Source: an uncultured Bacteroidales bacterium
Lineage (GTDB): Bacteria; Bacteroidota; Bacteroidia; Bacteroidales; Muribaculaceae
Assembly: GCA_947175245.1 (NCBI GenBank)
Contig: CAMWLW010000024.1
Location: 1-32,798, forward strand
Reading direction: 5' to 3'
Length of the DNA: 32,798 nucleotides
Shown here: positions 6,728 to 16,589 of the stretch, in pieces
Layout of the letters: every line of letters starts with the position of its first letter
How positions within the stretch are numbered: the stretch's first letter is position 1
The notes under the pieces: model-generated
The model's database searches: none
What the model was told of the DNA's origin: nothing
What the model saw: only the letters and a program-made list of their open reading frames with translations
Translations under genes and position numbers: made by a program

Positions 6728-8185
6728 TTAGAAGAGCGAGCTGTGAGATGCCAGCGTGAGGATGTGGTTGTAGACCACGCTAACGATACCGAGCAGGATG
6801 ATGCCAGCCACGGTGACTGTGAGGCCGAGACGGTCGGTGAAGCTCGACTTGAACTTCTCGATGACGGGAGTCTCATCGCTGATGTACATTGCCTTGACAA
6901 CGAGCAGGTAGTAGTAGAGCGAGATGATGGTGTTGATCAGGGCGATGAGCACCAGCACGTAGATCGCGATTGAACCCTGGTTGATGGCCGATGTGAAGAT
7001 GAAGAACTTCGAGAAGAAACCGGCGAACGGGGGAATACCGGCGAGCGAGAACATTGCAAGCATCATAGCGAACGAGAGCTTGGGGTTGGTCTTGCTCAGA
7101 CCGCGGTAGTCGTCCATGTCGACCTTGCCGGTGTGGTTCTCGATAGCCTGGATGACACCGAAAGCGGCGAGGTTGCTGAACACGTAGACAAGGATGTAGT
7201 AGACCATAGCTGCCAGACCCATCGCGTTCATGGCGATGATACCGAGCATGATGTAACCGGCCTGTGACACTGACGAGAAGGCCAGGAAGCGCTTCATGTT
7301 GCGCTGACGTATGGCGAACAGGTTACCGATAGTGATGGTCAGGATAATCAGCGCGTAGAGCATCCACTCCCAGGCGGCGGCATAGACGGCGCTGAAGCAC
7401 TGCACGAGAATCACGAGGAACGCGAAGGCAGCCGAGCCCTTTGAAATTACCGAGAGGTAAGAGGTCACGGGGGTGGGAGCGCCCTGGTAGACGTCAGCGG
7501 TCCAGAGGTGGAACGGAACAAGCGAGAGCTTGAAGCCCACACCGGCTATCACGAACGCGAGAGCGCAGATGAGCATGGGTGACGAGGCGGCGGCGATGGC
7601 GGCACCGATCTCAGAGAAGTAGAGCGAACCTGTCAGACCGTACACGAACGAGAGACCCATCAGGAAGATGGCCGACGAGAACACGGCTGTCAGGATGTAC
7701 TTGATCGAAGCCTCGTGGCTCTCGTAACGATTCTTGTCGAAGGCCACCATGGCGGCGAGGGGCAGCGAAGCCGACTCGAGACCGATGATGAACAACAGGA
7801 AGTGACGCGCCGAGATCATGAGATACATGCCGAAGAGGGTGACGAGCAGCAGCTCGTAGAACTCACCGCGACGCACGGCGGTGGCATCGCTGTTGGCCCA
7901 GTTGACTGACTGGATGAGGACGATGAGCACGCCGACATTGAGCACGTTCTTGATCATCGCGATGATGGGCGATGTCTCGTACATGCCGTTGAAAACGTTT
8001 TCTGACGCTCCGGTCACACAGGGGCAGAAGCATGCAACTGTGTAGATACCAAACAGCACGCAGGTGATGCCCGACAGGGCGTTGAGTGCCTTTTTGGGTG
8101 CGAAGGTGTCATAGAGGAACACCAGCAAGAATACTACCAGGAGTGCTACCTCCTGCTTCATTAATAAAAACTGTGAATAATCCAT
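6728..8185 (-). CDS. nuoN: NADH-quinone oxidoreductase subunit N
   Basis: A 485-residue polytopic membrane protein of the Mrp-antiporter-like family (NuoL/M/N), with about 14 membrane helices. The family signature VPFHLWTADVYQGAPTPVTS is present, along with the later helix GIPPFAGFFSKFFIF. In complex I this subunit is one of three proton channels of the membrane arm, nearest the NuoH/J/K/A end, and its buried Lys and Glu residues carry the proton path. It is the last gene of the block, 20 bp after nuoM, and is followed by the terminator at 6650-6697. NuoN rather than NuoM is chosen from the VPFHLW variant of the signature and its place in the order L-M-N. Confidence 0.95.
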   Translation of the reverse strand: MDYSQFLLMKQEVALLVVFLLVFLYDTFAPKKALNALSGITCVLFGIYTVACFCPCVTGASENVFNGMYETSPIIAMIKNVLNVGVLIVLIQSVNWANSDATAVRRGEFYELLLVTLFGMYLMISARHFLLFIIGLESASLPLAAMVAFDKNRYESHEASIKYILTAVFSSAIFLMGLSFVYGLTGSLYFSEIGAAIAAASSPMLICALAFVIAGVGFKLSLVPFHLWTADVYQGAPTPVTSYLSVISKGSAAFAFLVILVQCFSAVYAAAWEWMLYALIILTITIGNLFAIRQRNMKRFLAFSSVSQAGYIMLGIIAMNAMGLAAMVYYILVYVFSNLAAFGVIQAIENHTGKVDMDDYRGLSKTNPKLSFAMMLAMFSLAGIPPFAGFFSKFFIFTSAINQGSIAIYVLVLIALINTIISLYYYLLVVKAMYISDETPVIEKFKSSFTDRLGLTVTVAGIILLGIVSVVYNHILTLASHSSLF

Positions 8186-8205
8186 GATGGTTTATCTTAG
8201 AGCGT

Positions 8206-9750
8206 TTAGAAGTTCAGGTTCATTGCTATGGCACGGAACAGCTCGGGGTCGAATGTGCCGCGAATGAGGTTCTCAAAGAAGTTGGGGAAGCAGCCGATAG
8301 CAGCCACACACACGATGAGTGTGGCGGTCGACAGGCGCTCCCACCATGTAGCGTCGGTGAGCTCGAGGTGGTGCTTGTCCTGCACGGGGCCGAAGAGGAG
8401 CTTGCCGACAACACGCAGAATGTAGACGGCGGTGATAACGATCGAGCAGCAGGCGATGACGGTGAACACCAGACGCAGCGAACCGGCACCGGCGAGGAAA
8501 TCGGTCATACCCTGCTCAAACGAACCGACGAAGATCGTCATCTCGGCTACGAAGCCCGACAGGCCGGGGAGACCAAGCGATGCCATACCGGCGATAACGT
8601 AGCAGACGGCAAGGTAAGGCATGATCTTCATCAGGCCGCCCATCTTGGTGATGTCACGAGTGTGTGTGCGGCCGTAAATCATACCGATGAGGGCGAAGAA
8701 CAAGGCTGTCATCAGACCGTGAGAGAGCATCTGCATGATTGCACCCGTCATGGCGGTGGTGTTGATCATAAGGATGGCGAAGAGTACCAGACCGCAGTGA
8801 GATACCGACGAGTAGGCGTTGATGTACTTGAGGTCGGTCTGCACACATGCCGAGAACGCACCGTAGACAACCGAGATACCTGTGAGGATAAGGAATATCC
8901 AGGCGAGGTCGTTGGCAGCCTGAGGCATCAGATACATGGCGACGCGGAAGCAACCGTAGCCGCCGAGTTTCATCAGCACGCCGGCGTGGAGCATCGACAC
9001 GGCTGTGGGGGCCGAAGCGTGACCGTCAGGGCTCCATGTGTGGAAGGGGAACATGGCGCCCAGGACACCGAAGCCTACGAATGTCATGGGGAACAGGAAG
9101 TACTGCCACTCGGTGCTGATAGCGTTGTTGCGCGCAATCTCGAGGAGGTTCCAGGTGTGGTGACCGTCGACCGACGAGTGATAGTAGATACCGATGAGAC
9201 CGAGCATCAGGAAGGCCGAGCCGCCCATGAGCATCAGTGTGAGCTTCATGGCCGAGTAGTTCTTGTTGCCCGAGCCCCAGACACCGATGAGCAGGTACAT
9301 GGGGATGAGTGCGACCTCATAGAACATGAACATGGTGAAGAGGTCGAGCGAAATGAAGAAACCGAACACACCGGTCGACAGCAGAATGAGCCACAGGAAG
9401 AAAGCCTTGGGCTGGGCTATGGTCCATGAAGCGAACGAACCGGTGAACAGGATGATCGACGACAGCAACAGCATCGCTATCGACACGCCGTCAACACCCA
9501 CGGTGAGATTAATGTTAAGATTCTGGGCTGTGAACCAGTGCCATGACTGGTAGTAGTACATGCCGTCGACAGCATCCTCAACGGGAGCCTTCAGGAACTC
9601 GGCTATCAGGTAAGCGCTCAGGGCGATAAGCGCTGTCGAACCGATGACCGCCACGGCGCGTATCTGCTTGATATTGCGGCACAGCGCGACACCACCGAGC
9701 ATCAGCATCGGGATAAGCACGAAGTAGATCAGTATGTTAGAGAATAACAT
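8206..9750 (-). CDS. nuoM: NADH-quinone oxidoreductase subunit M
   Basis: A 514-residue antiporter-like membrane subunit. The central proton-channel signature reads FPFHTWSPDGHASAPTAVSM and is followed by LHAGVLMKLGGYG, which is diagnostic for NuoM. An early charged helix pair (FYEVALIPMYLLIGVWG) contains the conserved glutamate of the family. It forms the middle proton channel of the complex I membrane arm. It lies between nuoL (56 bp gap) and nuoN (20 bp gap) on the same strand. No TAnnTTTG promoter was found in the gap before it, which fits one long transcript. Confidence 0.96.
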   Translation of the reverse strand: MLFSNILIYFVLIPMLMLGGVALCRNIKQIRAVAVIGSTALIALSAYLIAEFLKAPVEDAVDGMYYYQSWHWFTAQNLNINLTVGVDGVSIAMLLLSSIILFTGSFASWTIAQPKAFFLWLILLSTGVFGFFISLDLFTMFMFYEVALIPMYLLIGVWGSGNKNYSAMKLTLMLMGGSAFLMLGLIGIYYHSSVDGHHTWNLLEIARNNAISTEWQYFLFPMTFVGFGVLGAMFPFHTWSPDGHASAPTAVSMLHAGVLMKLGGYGCFRVAMYLMPQAANDLAWIFLILTGISVVYGAFSACVQTDLKYINAYSSVSHCGLVLFAILMINTTAMTGAIMQMLSHGLMTALFFALIGMIYGRTHTRDITKMGGLMKIMPYLAVCYVIAGMASLGLPGLSGFVAEMTIFVGSFEQGMTDFLAGAGSLRLVFTVIACCSIVITAVYILRVVGKLLFGPVQDKHHLELTDATWWERLSTATLIVCVAAIGCFPNFFENLIRGTFDPELFRAIAMNLNF

Positions 9751-9806
9751 GATATTATATGATCAAATTGGTTTATTTTCGGTTAACTAACTCAAATGTG
9801 TCGCTA

Positions 9807-11882
9807 TCATAGAACGCATATCATTGTGACTGTTGCCAGCAGCACGGCGCCGATGAGGTAAATCCACACATACATGTGAACGTTGCCCGACTGGAAGCCG
9901 CGTATGGCGTAAGAAGCCTTGTTGGTGACGGCAGCGAACGCATCCATCGTACCGTCGATGATGTGACGGTCAAACCATGCGATGGGACGGCAGACGAGAC
10001 CAAAAATGATGCGGTGGGTGATGAACTGATAGAGCTCGTCCCAGTAGAAACGGTGGTGGCACCAGTCCCAGAGAGCGGGAAGAGCGTTGCGCATCTTCTC
10101 GGGCAGGGGGTTCTCTTTCTTATACATCTTCATGGCGATAAGGATGCCAACGATGGCGATGATAAGCGAGATGGCGGCCACACTCCAGTTGAGGTTCTCG
10201 AGGTTGGTGAGGAAACCGCTGCCGGTGATGGGGTGACCGTTCCAGGTCACAAGCGAACCGAAGGGAACGAAACCGGCAAAGACTGAAACCACAGCGAGGA
10301 TAACCAGGGGCAGTGTCATAGTCCAGGGCTGGTCGTGGGGAGCGTGGTGCTCGTCGTGAACCTTGTGCTCTTTCCACCAGAAGATGAGAAAGTAGAGACG
10401 GAACATGTAGAACGCGGTCAGACCGGCTACGAGAGCCATCCAGATAGCCCACACTGTCGAGTGGCCGAAGCAGGCGGTGAGAATCTCGTCCTTAGAGAAG
10501 AAGCCGGCAAAGGGGATGATACCCGCGATGGCCAAACAGCCTACAAGGAACGTGATGTGGGTGATAGGCATGTATTTGCGCAGGCCATGCATCGCGGTGT
10601 AGTCGTTCGAGCCGATAGCGTGGATGAGCGCGCCGGCACCGAGGAACAGCAGGGCCTTGAACATAGCGTGTGTGAACAGATGGAACATCGATGCCATGTA
10701 ACCGAGACCCTCATGAACCTCGTGGCCGAGGGCAACCGAGTGGTCAAGACGGGTGACACCGAGCGACACCATCATGAACGCAATCTGAGAGATGGTCGAG
10801 AACGCGAGTACGCGTTTGATATCGATCTGAGCACAGGCTACCATCGCGGCATAGAGGGCTGTCAGGGCGCCTACGACGGTGATGATGTCGAGCGCGGCGG
10901 GAGCCATCAGGTAGAGCGGGAAGAGACGCGCAACGAGGTAGACACCGGCAACAACCATCGTAGCGGCGTGAATGAGGGCCGATACGGGTGTGGGGCCTTC
11001 CATAGCATCGGGAAGCCAGATGTGCAGGGGCATCATGGCCGACTTACCCATGCCGCCCATGAAGATGAGCACGAGAGCCCATGTCAGAACCGACGCACCC
11101 ATGAACATGGGAGCGGCACTGTTCTGGAACAGGTCGCGAATAACCTGTGCCGTGCCCTCCGATACCTGGAATGTGTCGGCCACGCCGTCAACAGGCACCG
11201 AGGTGAGCGAGGTGAAGGTGAACGCGTCGGTGATGTTGCCGTCGCTGTAGAAACCTACGTAGAACGACAGCACGAGAATACCGATGAGGAAGCCCAGGTC
11301 GGCGAAACGTGTTACGATGAATGCCTTCTTTGATGCCGACACAGCCGACGGCTTGGTGTAGTAGAAGCCGATGAGCAGGTAAGACGATGCACCCACGAGT
11401 TCCCAGAAGATGTACATCTGGAAAATGTTGGTGGCGACAACGAGGCCGAGCATCGAGAAGCTGAAGAGCGACAGGAAAGCGTAGAAACGCTGGAAACCTG
11501 TCTCCCACACGCCGTGATGGTCGCGCATGTAACCGTTGCTGTAAAGGTGAACCATGAACGAGATGGTGGTGATGACCACAAGCATCATGGCCGAGATAGG
11601 ATCGAGCAGGAAGCCGAGACGTATCGAGAGCTTGTCGTAGAAGTTGAGCCAGTCGTGGTTGAACACTACGTGCTGCAGGCGGTTGCCGTCGGCGTCGATG
11701 AACAATGAGTTGCCCGAGAAGAAGTACTCGAACGCAACAGTGTAGGCGAGCACCATTGTGACGCCCATGCCGAGTGTGCCGAGGATGCCGGCCCACTTGT
11801 GAGGCAGATACTTGCCTGCGAGTCCCAGGAACAGGAACATCAACAGGGGTATTGCTAAGATCAGTATTGCTGAAGTTTCCAT
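9807..11882 (-). CDS. nuoL: NADH-quinone oxidoreductase subunit L
   Basis: A 691-residue distal membrane subunit. The signature GKSAMMPLHIWLPDAMEGPTP is followed by VSALIHAATMVVAG, typical of NuoL. A histidine-rich loop (WWKEHKVHDEHHAPHD) lies around residues 475-500. The C-terminal extension after about residue 590 contains the segment expected to form the long lateral helix that runs along NuoM and NuoN, followed by a last membrane helix (MYVWIYLIGAVLLATVTMI). The length is at the upper end for the family but usual in this phylum as far as I know. It follows nuoK by 9 bp. Confidence 0.96.
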   Translation of the reverse strand: METSAILILAIPLLMFLFLGLAGKYLPHKWAGILGTLGMGVTMVLAYTVAFEYFFSGNSLFIDADGNRLQHVVFNHDWLNFYDKLSIRLGFLLDPISAMMLVVITTISFMVHLYSNGYMRDHHGVWETGFQRFYAFLSLFSFSMLGLVVATNIFQMYIFWELVGASSYLLIGFYYTKPSAVSASKKAFIVTRFADLGFLIGILVLSFYVGFYSDGNITDAFTFTSLTSVPVDGVADTFQVSEGTAQVIRDLFQNSAAPMFMGASVLTWALVLIFMGGMGKSAMMPLHIWLPDAMEGPTPVSALIHAATMVVAGVYLVARLFPLYLMAPAALDIITVVGALTALYAAMVACAQIDIKRVLAFSTISQIAFMMVSLGVTRLDHSVALGHEVHEGLGYMASMFHLFTHAMFKALLFLGAGALIHAIGSNDYTAMHGLRKYMPITHITFLVGCLAIAGIIPFAGFFSKDEILTACFGHSTVWAIWMALVAGLTAFYMFRLYFLIFWWKEHKVHDEHHAPHDQPWTMTLPLVILAVVSVFAGFVPFGSLVTWNGHPITGSGFLTNLENLNWSVAAISLIIAIVGILIAMKMYKKENPLPEKMRNALPALWDWCHHRFYWDELYQFITHRIIFGLVCRPIAWFDRHIIDGTMDAFAAVTNKASYAIRGFQSGNVHMYVWIYLIGAVLLATVTMICVL

Positions 11883-11891
11883 GTGACGGGA

Positions 11892-12203
11892 TTAGAATTT
11901 CATTTTACAAATGTCGCGCACGTCGATATCGTTATTAGCGCGATATACATTAACTACAATCGCTATGGCGAGGGCTGTCTCGGCTGCCGCGATAGCTATC
12001 GCGAACAGGGTGAAGAACATGCCGTCGAGCTGACCGGGGAACAGGAAGCGGTTGAACACCACAAAGTTCATGTCGACCGAGTTGAGCATCAGCTCAAGCG
12101 AGATAAGCATCGCAATCATGTTGCGACGGGTGATGAAGCCGTAGACTCCGCATGCGAACATGATGAGTGACGGAATGAGATAATATAGAGCGTTTAATTC
12201 CAT
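11892..12203 (-). CDS. nuoK: NADH-quinone oxidoreductase subunit K
   Basis: A 103-residue protein with three membrane helices, of standard NuoK (MrpC-like) length. Conserved features are GFITRRNMIAMLISLELMLN, with the membrane glutamate of the proton path, and the third-helix pattern AAAETALAIAIVVNVYR. It forms part of the E-channel that links quinone reduction to the antiporter-like subunits. It lies 12 bp after nuoJ and 9 bp before nuoL, tight spacing that supports co-transcription and coupled translation. Confidence 0.95.
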   Translation of the reverse strand: MELNALYYLIPSLIMFACGVYGFITRRNMIAMLISLELMLNSVDMNFVVFNRFLFPGQLDGMFFTLFAIAIAAAETALAIAIVVNVYRANNDIDVRDICKMKF

Positions 12204-12215
12204 ACCTACAGTGTG

Positions 12216-12728
12216 TTAGCGTTTGCGGGCGACAACGACGCCGCCGATTATACATGCAAGTAACAGGACGCTGACAGCCTCGAAGGGCAGCAGGTACTGT
12301 CCGTGACCTGAGCCGAGCATCGCGGTGCCTATAGTGTCCATGTCGGGGTTAGACATCTCGGGGGCCTTGACCAGAAGCTCACAACGGGTCAGGAGCGAGT
12401 AGGCGCCGGCGGCAAGAGCTGCCAGGCCTGCAACGAGACCGAGGCGACGGCTGCGCGAAGCGAGACGCTCGCTGTTGTCGCCGGGATGGGTTGTCAACAG
12501 AATGGCGAAGACAACGAGCACGACGATACCGCCGGCATAGACCGCAATCTGGACACCACCCAGGAACTCATAGTCGAGTTTGAAATACACTGCGGCTGTC
12601 GCGAAGAGGGCGAACAGCAGGTAAGTGGCCGCACGCAATATCTTGCGCGTCGTCACGGCGAGTATCGAGAAGATAACTATCGCCAGGGCTATTACCACAT
12701 AGCTAATGATGCTTCCTAAAGATTCCAT
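12216..12728 (-). CDS. nuoJ: NADH-quinone oxidoreductase subunit J
   Basis: A 170-residue protein with five hydrophobic segments, as in NuoJ. The helix containing YLLFALFATAAVYFKLDYEFLGGVQIAVYAGGIVVLVVFAI corresponds to the conserved TM3 region with its pi-bulge, which rotates during turnover in complex I structures. The loop after helix 4 is polar (LLTRCELLVKAPEMSNPDMDT), and the protein ends in VVVARKR. It lies 15 bp after nuoI and 12 bp before nuoK. Confidence 0.93.
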   Translation of the reverse strand: MESLGSIISYVVIALAIVIFSILAVTTRKILRAATYLLFALFATAAVYFKLDYEFLGGVQIAVYAGGIVVLVVFAILLTTHPGDNSERLASRSRRLGLVAGLAALAAGAYSLLTRCELLVKAPEMSNPDMDTIGTAMLGSGHGQYLLPFEAVSVLLLACIIGGVVVARKR

Positions 12729-12743
12729 ACTATGATAATGTGC

Positions 12744-13355
12744 TTATTTGTTTTCGGATGTTGTATCACCGGCGGGCTTGTCGGCAGCTGCCTTGGCCGC
12801 AGCAGCGGCTTTAGCGGCGGCGGCAGCCTTGGCTGCGGCTATCTTGGCCTCACGCTCGGCCAGAATCTTGGCCTTCTCCTCCTCGGTGGGCTCGGGTTCG
12901 GGCTTCTCGGGCAGATAGTTGAGCTGTTTCACCAATTTTGAACGGGTGAACACGGCCTGCTCGAAGTTGTTTGAGAATGTCAGCGCGTTGGTCGGACAGG
13001 TCGTCACGCAGAGCTGGCAGAAAGTACAGCTGCCCAGGTCATAGACATAGCGGTCAAGCTTCTTCTTTTTCTTGCCGTCCCAGGTGTCGACCATCTTGGT
13101 GATGACATTGATGGTACCGTTGGGACAGTTGCGCTCACACGTACCGCACGCGATACACTTGTGATTGCCCTCGGCGTCGTAGATGAGCTCCAGACAGGCG
13201 CGAAAACGCTCGGGATAATGATGCGTGTCGCGGTTCTCGGGATAACGCTCGGTAATCTTAGGGGTTATAAACTCCTTACCGGTCACCTGCATGCCTTTTA
13301 CAAGGCTTGAGAGGCCGTGACCCAATGAAGAGAAATAATCTTTTACACTTCCCAT
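12744..13355 (-). CDS. nuoI: NADH-quinone oxidoreductase subunit I with Ala/Lys-rich C-terminal tail
   Basis: A 203-residue ferredoxin-like subunit that binds clusters N6a and N6b. Two CxxCxxCxxxCP motifs are seen: C67, C70, C73, C77 and C110, C113, C116, C120. Residues 1-150 correspond to the usual core. From about 151 a Pro/Glu segment and then an Ala/Lys/Glu-rich stretch (159-192) form a long charged tail, probably a single helix, that most NuoI proteins lack. NuoI sits directly after the ATP synthase block: its ATG is 44 bp downstream of the atpG stop, with no promoter match between them. nuoJ follows after 15 bp. Confidence 0.94.
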   Translation of the reverse strand: MGSVKDYFSSLGHGLSSLVKGMQVTGKEFITPKITERYPENRDTHHYPERFRACLELIYDAEGNHKCIACGTCERNCPNGTINVITKMVDTWDGKKKKKLDRYVYDLGSCTFCQLCVTTCPTNALTFSNNFEQAVFTRSKLVKQLNYLPEKPEPEPTEEEKAKILAEREAKIAAAKAAAAAKAAAAAKAAADKPAGDTTSENK

Positions 13356-13399
13356 AATGTTGTGTATATCAGTTTAGTTTATATTTTCACTATATTATG

Positions 13400-14314
13400 T
13401 TACCTCACCTGGCCGCCCACAATGTCGAGCAGCTCGTTGGTGATTGACTGTTGACGTAGTTTGTTATACTCGAGCTGCAGCTGTTCAAGCAGCTTCTTGG
13501 CATTATCGTTGGCGCTCTGCATCGCCATCACACGGGCGGCCTGTTCCGAAGCGCTGTTCTGGGTGAACAAGTCCTGCATCACAGCGAGCTGGAACAGCGG
13601 CATGACGCTGTTGACTATAGCCTCAGGCGACGGCTCGAATATATAAGGCTTGATGGTCACACCGGCGCCACCGGCCTTACCCTCGAGCGACGCGGCCTCG
13701 ACAGGCAGCAGCTGCAACGACTCGATGCGCTGGCGGCTGACACTGTAGAAGTGGGTCGAGAGCGACACCACCAAGTCATAAGTGCCGGCGATGAACCTGT
13801 CACGCACCGTGGCGGCGAACGTCTTGATAGCCGCCTCGTTGGCCTTGCTGTCGATGCCGGTATTGTCATCTATGCTCACACGGGCGTTGATGCCGAGCTC
13901 GGCCGTGAGGGCGCTGTTGCCAAGTTTCACTACTTGTTTGGCAATCTTTGAGCCCACGGGGAGCAAGACAATCGATGCAGCCGGATGAGCCTCGGCCAGC
14001 TCCTTCAGCTTTGCAATGACCTGCTTGTAGATGTTGACGTTGTAGGCGCCACACAGGCCGTCGTCCGAACCCATCACAACCAGGGCAATCGTGTGCACCT
14101 CGCGGCTCTCGAGCAACGGAGAGGCAAACTGTACATCGGCGCTGAGCAAGTTGGCGATGATGGTCTCGATCTGAGAGCGGTAGGGCGTGAGCATGCGCAG
14201 TGCCTGCTCGGCCTTGTGCATCTTGGCCGACGAAATCATCTTCATGGCGCCGGTAATCTTCTCGCTGGAAGCTACCGATCCAATTCTGGCTTTAAGCTCG
14301 CGTAGTGTTGCCAT
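13400..14314 (-). CDS. atpG: ATP synthase F1 subunit gamma
   Basis: A 304-residue central-stalk subunit of normal length. The N-terminal helix reads MATLRELKARIGSVASSEKITGAMKMISSAKM, matching the conserved I-x-S-x-x-x-x-x-KIT-x-AM-x-M-x-(A/S) pattern. The C-terminal helix contains ARVMAMQSANDNAKKLL and ends NELLDIVGG, both characteristic. The middle is the Rossmann-like domain (ALVVMGSDDGLCGAYN). It turns inside the alpha3beta3 ring to couple proton flow to ATP synthesis. It is the last atp gene; nuoI follows after 44 bp, so the block continues into complex I genes without a visible terminator. Confidence 0.96.
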   Translation of the reverse strand: MATLRELKARIGSVASSEKITGAMKMISSAKMHKAEQALRMLTPYRSQIETIIANLLSADVQFASPLLESREVHTIALVVMGSDDGLCGAYNVNIYKQVIAKLKELAEAHPAASIVLLPVGSKIAKQVVKLGNSALTAELGINARVSIDDNTGIDSKANEAAIKTFAATVRDRFIAGTYDLVVSLSTHFYSVSRQRIESLQLLPVEAASLEGKAGGAGVTIKPYIFEPSPEAIVNSVMPLFQLAVMQDLFTQNSASEQAARVMAMQSANDNAKKLLEQLQLEYNKLRQQSITNELLDIVGGQVR

Positions 14315-14404
14315 TGGTGTGAATATCTGTTATTGACAGTATATGTTGGTTCAATAGTTATTTTTTCATTACATTAGTAGCGCACGGCATTGTCGCTGCC
14401 CCCG

Positions 14405-15976
14405 TTAATAGCGGGCGGCAACCTCGCCGGCAGCCTGGGTCATCAGCTTGGTCACCTCGTCGCCCATGTCACCGGCCTTGATGCGGTCAAGGACAGTCTG
14501 CTGGTACTTGGCGCGGAGCAGCTGCAGGTAGGCCTGCTGGAACTCGGCGACCTTGTCCAGTGGTACGTTCTCCAGGAGGCCGTTCACACCACAATATATG
14601 AGGGCGACCTCCTCGGCAACGGGAACGGGCTGGTACTGAGGCTGAATGAGCAGACGCTCGTTCTTGCGGCCGCGGTCAATGACGCGTGCGGTCACGGGGT
14701 CGATGTCGCCGCCAAACTTGGTGAACGACTCCAGCTCACGGAACTGGGCCTGGTCAATCTTCAGCGTACCGGCCACCTTCTTCATCGGCTTGATCTGAGC
14801 GTTACCGCCTACACGCGATACCGAGATACCCACATTGATGGCGGGACGAATACCGCGGTTGAACAGTGCCGACTCAAGGTAAATCTGACCGTCGGTGATC
14901 GAGATAACGTTGGTGGGAATATATGCCGACACGTCACCGGCCTGAGTCTCGATGATGGGGAGCGCAGTGAGCGAACCGCCACCCTTGACGATAGGTTTGA
15001 GCACCTCGGGCAGGTCGTTCATCATCGACGCCACATGCTGGTTGTCGATAATCTTGGCAGCACGCTCCAACAGGCGCGAGTGCAGGTAGAAGATATCACC
15101 CGGATATGCCTCACGACCCGACGGACGTTTCAGAATCAGCGAAATCTCACGGTAAGCGACAGCCTGTTTCGACAGGTCATCGTAAACGATAAGAGCGTCA
15201 CGACCCGTGTCGCGGATGTATTCACCTATCGCTACGCCGGCAAACGGCGAGTAGTAGCGCATCGATGCCGAGTCGCTCGCCGTGGCGGCAACCACAACGG
15301 TATAGTCGAGCGCACCGTGCTGACGCAGGGTCTCGACGATAGCGGCAACCGACGATGCCTTCTGGCCGATGGCTACATAGATGCAGTACACCGGTTTGCC
15401 GGCCTCGTAGTTGGCACGCTGGTTGATGATGGTGTCGATGGCGATAGCGGTCTTGCCTATCTGGCGGTCGCCGATGATAAGCTCACGCTGACCGCGGCCT
15501 ATGGGCACCATCGAGTCGACAGCCTTGATACCGGTCTCGAGAGGCTGTTTAACGGGCTGACGGAAGATAACGCCGGGAGCCTTGCGCTCCAGGGGCATCT
15601 GCAGCAGCTCGCCCTCAATGGGACCGCGGCCGTCGATAGGCTCGCCCAACACATTGATAACACGACCAAACAGGCCGTCACCAACGGGTATTGAAGCGAT
15701 GCGACCGGTGCGGCGTACGCTCATGTTCTCGGTCACCGAGTTGACATTGTTGAGCAGGATGACACCGACATTGCTCTCCTCGAGGTTAAGTGCAACACCC
15801 ATGACACCATTCTCAAACTCAACGAGTTCGTTGGCACACACGTTGTCAAGACCATATACATGGGCTACACCGTCACCGACATTGAGTACGGTGCCGGTCT
15901 CGTCAAACGTTACTTTAGTATTCACGTTCTCAAGTTGTTGCTTGAGAACTTCTGATATCTCGCTGGGGTTTATCAT
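14405..15976 (-). CDS. atpA: ATP synthase F1 subunit alpha
   Basis: A 523-residue non-catalytic nucleotide-binding subunit. The P-loop GDRQIGKT is at residues 169-176, the adjacent PIGRGQREL motif precedes it, and the C-terminal part contains the ISVSRVGG arginine segment whose Arg completes the catalytic site of beta. An N-terminal amphipathic stretch (residues 1-20) fits binding to the delta subunit. It starts 3 bp after the atpH stop; a 90-bp gap with no promoter match separates it from atpG. Confidence 0.97.
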   Translation of the reverse strand: MINPSEISEVLKQQLENVNTKVTFDETGTVLNVGDGVAHVYGLDNVCANELVEFENGVMGVALNLEESNVGVILLNNVNSVTENMSVRRTGRIASIPVGDGLFGRVINVLGEPIDGRGPIEGELLQMPLERKAPGVIFRQPVKQPLETGIKAVDSMVPIGRGQRELIIGDRQIGKTAIAIDTIINQRANYEAGKPVYCIYVAIGQKASSVAAIVETLRQHGALDYTVVVAATASDSASMRYYSPFAGVAIGEYIRDTGRDALIVYDDLSKQAVAYREISLILKRPSGREAYPGDIFYLHSRLLERAAKIIDNQHVASMMNDLPEVLKPIVKGGGSLTALPIIETQAGDVSAYIPTNVISITDGQIYLESALFNRGIRPAINVGISVSRVGGNAQIKPMKKVAGTLKIDQAQFRELESFTKFGGDIDPVTARVIDRGRKNERLLIQPQYQPVPVAEEVALIYCGVNGLLENVPLDKVAEFQQAYLQLLRAKYQQTVLDRIKAGDMGDEVTKLMTQAAGEVAARY

Positions 15977-15979
15977 TGG

Positions 15980-16549
15980 TTAGTGGCTAAGCAGTTTTAA
16001 ACGCAGTTGTTTAAGTTCATTCTTGATTGAAGCGTCAAGACGCCTGTTGTCAATGGCAACGGTGAAGCCGCCTATGAGGTCGGGATCAACCTGCTCGCGG
16101 TACTCGACGGTAGCTCCGTTAAGATGCTTGCCGATGAGCTCCCTCAGGCGCTCTGACGCCTTGGGGTCGAGAGGTGTGGCCGACGTTACAGTCACCGTCG
16201 AGATGTTACACTCCTTGCGGTAGAGCGCTATGTAAGCCAGCGCCGCGCCGCGCACAAACTCGACGCGCTTGTTGCGCTCGAGCAGCCTGACGAAGTCTGT
16301 GAACGTAGCGACTGCACCCTTGGTGTCAGCCGCGTCGGCCGCATCGGCACCCGCAGCTGTGAGCAGAAGCGCCTCCTTGCGGGCGGCATCCACAAACGGA
16401 TTCTCCATCACGCGCTCAAGGTCGACATTCTCGCAGAACGAGTTCTCGAGCCGCTTCATCAACTCATAGAGCTGTGCCGTACAGCCACGCTCGAGGGCCA
16501 CCTTGTACAGCGCCTTGGCATATCGTTGTGGTATGAGTCCTTGGTTCAT
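15980..16549 (-). CDS. atpH: ATP synthase F1 subunit delta
   Basis: A 189-residue OSCP-type subunit. It opens with LIPQRYAKALYKVALERG, the family's first helix, and ends with the conserved region VDPDLIGGFTVAIDNRRLDASIKNEL plus QLRLKLL. It joins the peripheral stalk to the top of alpha. Placement between atpF (40 bp) and atpA (3 bp) is the standard order in this phylum. An Ala/Asp-rich patch (about residues 66-80, DAADAADTKGA) is a low-complexity insert. Confidence 0.95.
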   Translation of the reverse strand: MNQGLIPQRYAKALYKVALERGCTAQLYELMKRLENSFCENVDLERVMENPFVDAARKEALLLTAAGADAADAADTKGAVATFTDFVRLLERNKRVEFVRGAALAYIALYRKECNISTVTVTSATPLDPKASERLRELIGKHLNGATVEYREQVDPDLIGGFTVAIDNRRLDASIKNELKQLRLKLLSH

Positions 16550-16589
16550 CTCAATAAACAGTGACTTGAAAAGTAGTTACAGGGGTTGA

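Noticed and set aside
8368-11333. Long plus-strand frames (353 and 332 codons) opposite nuoM and nuoL
   Set aside because: They are antisense shadows with His/Glu/Arg-rich composition typical of reversed membrane-protein codons.
14390-15694. Plus-strand frame of 434 codons opposite atpA
   Set aside because: It is an antisense shadow of a well-conserved gene with no family signature.
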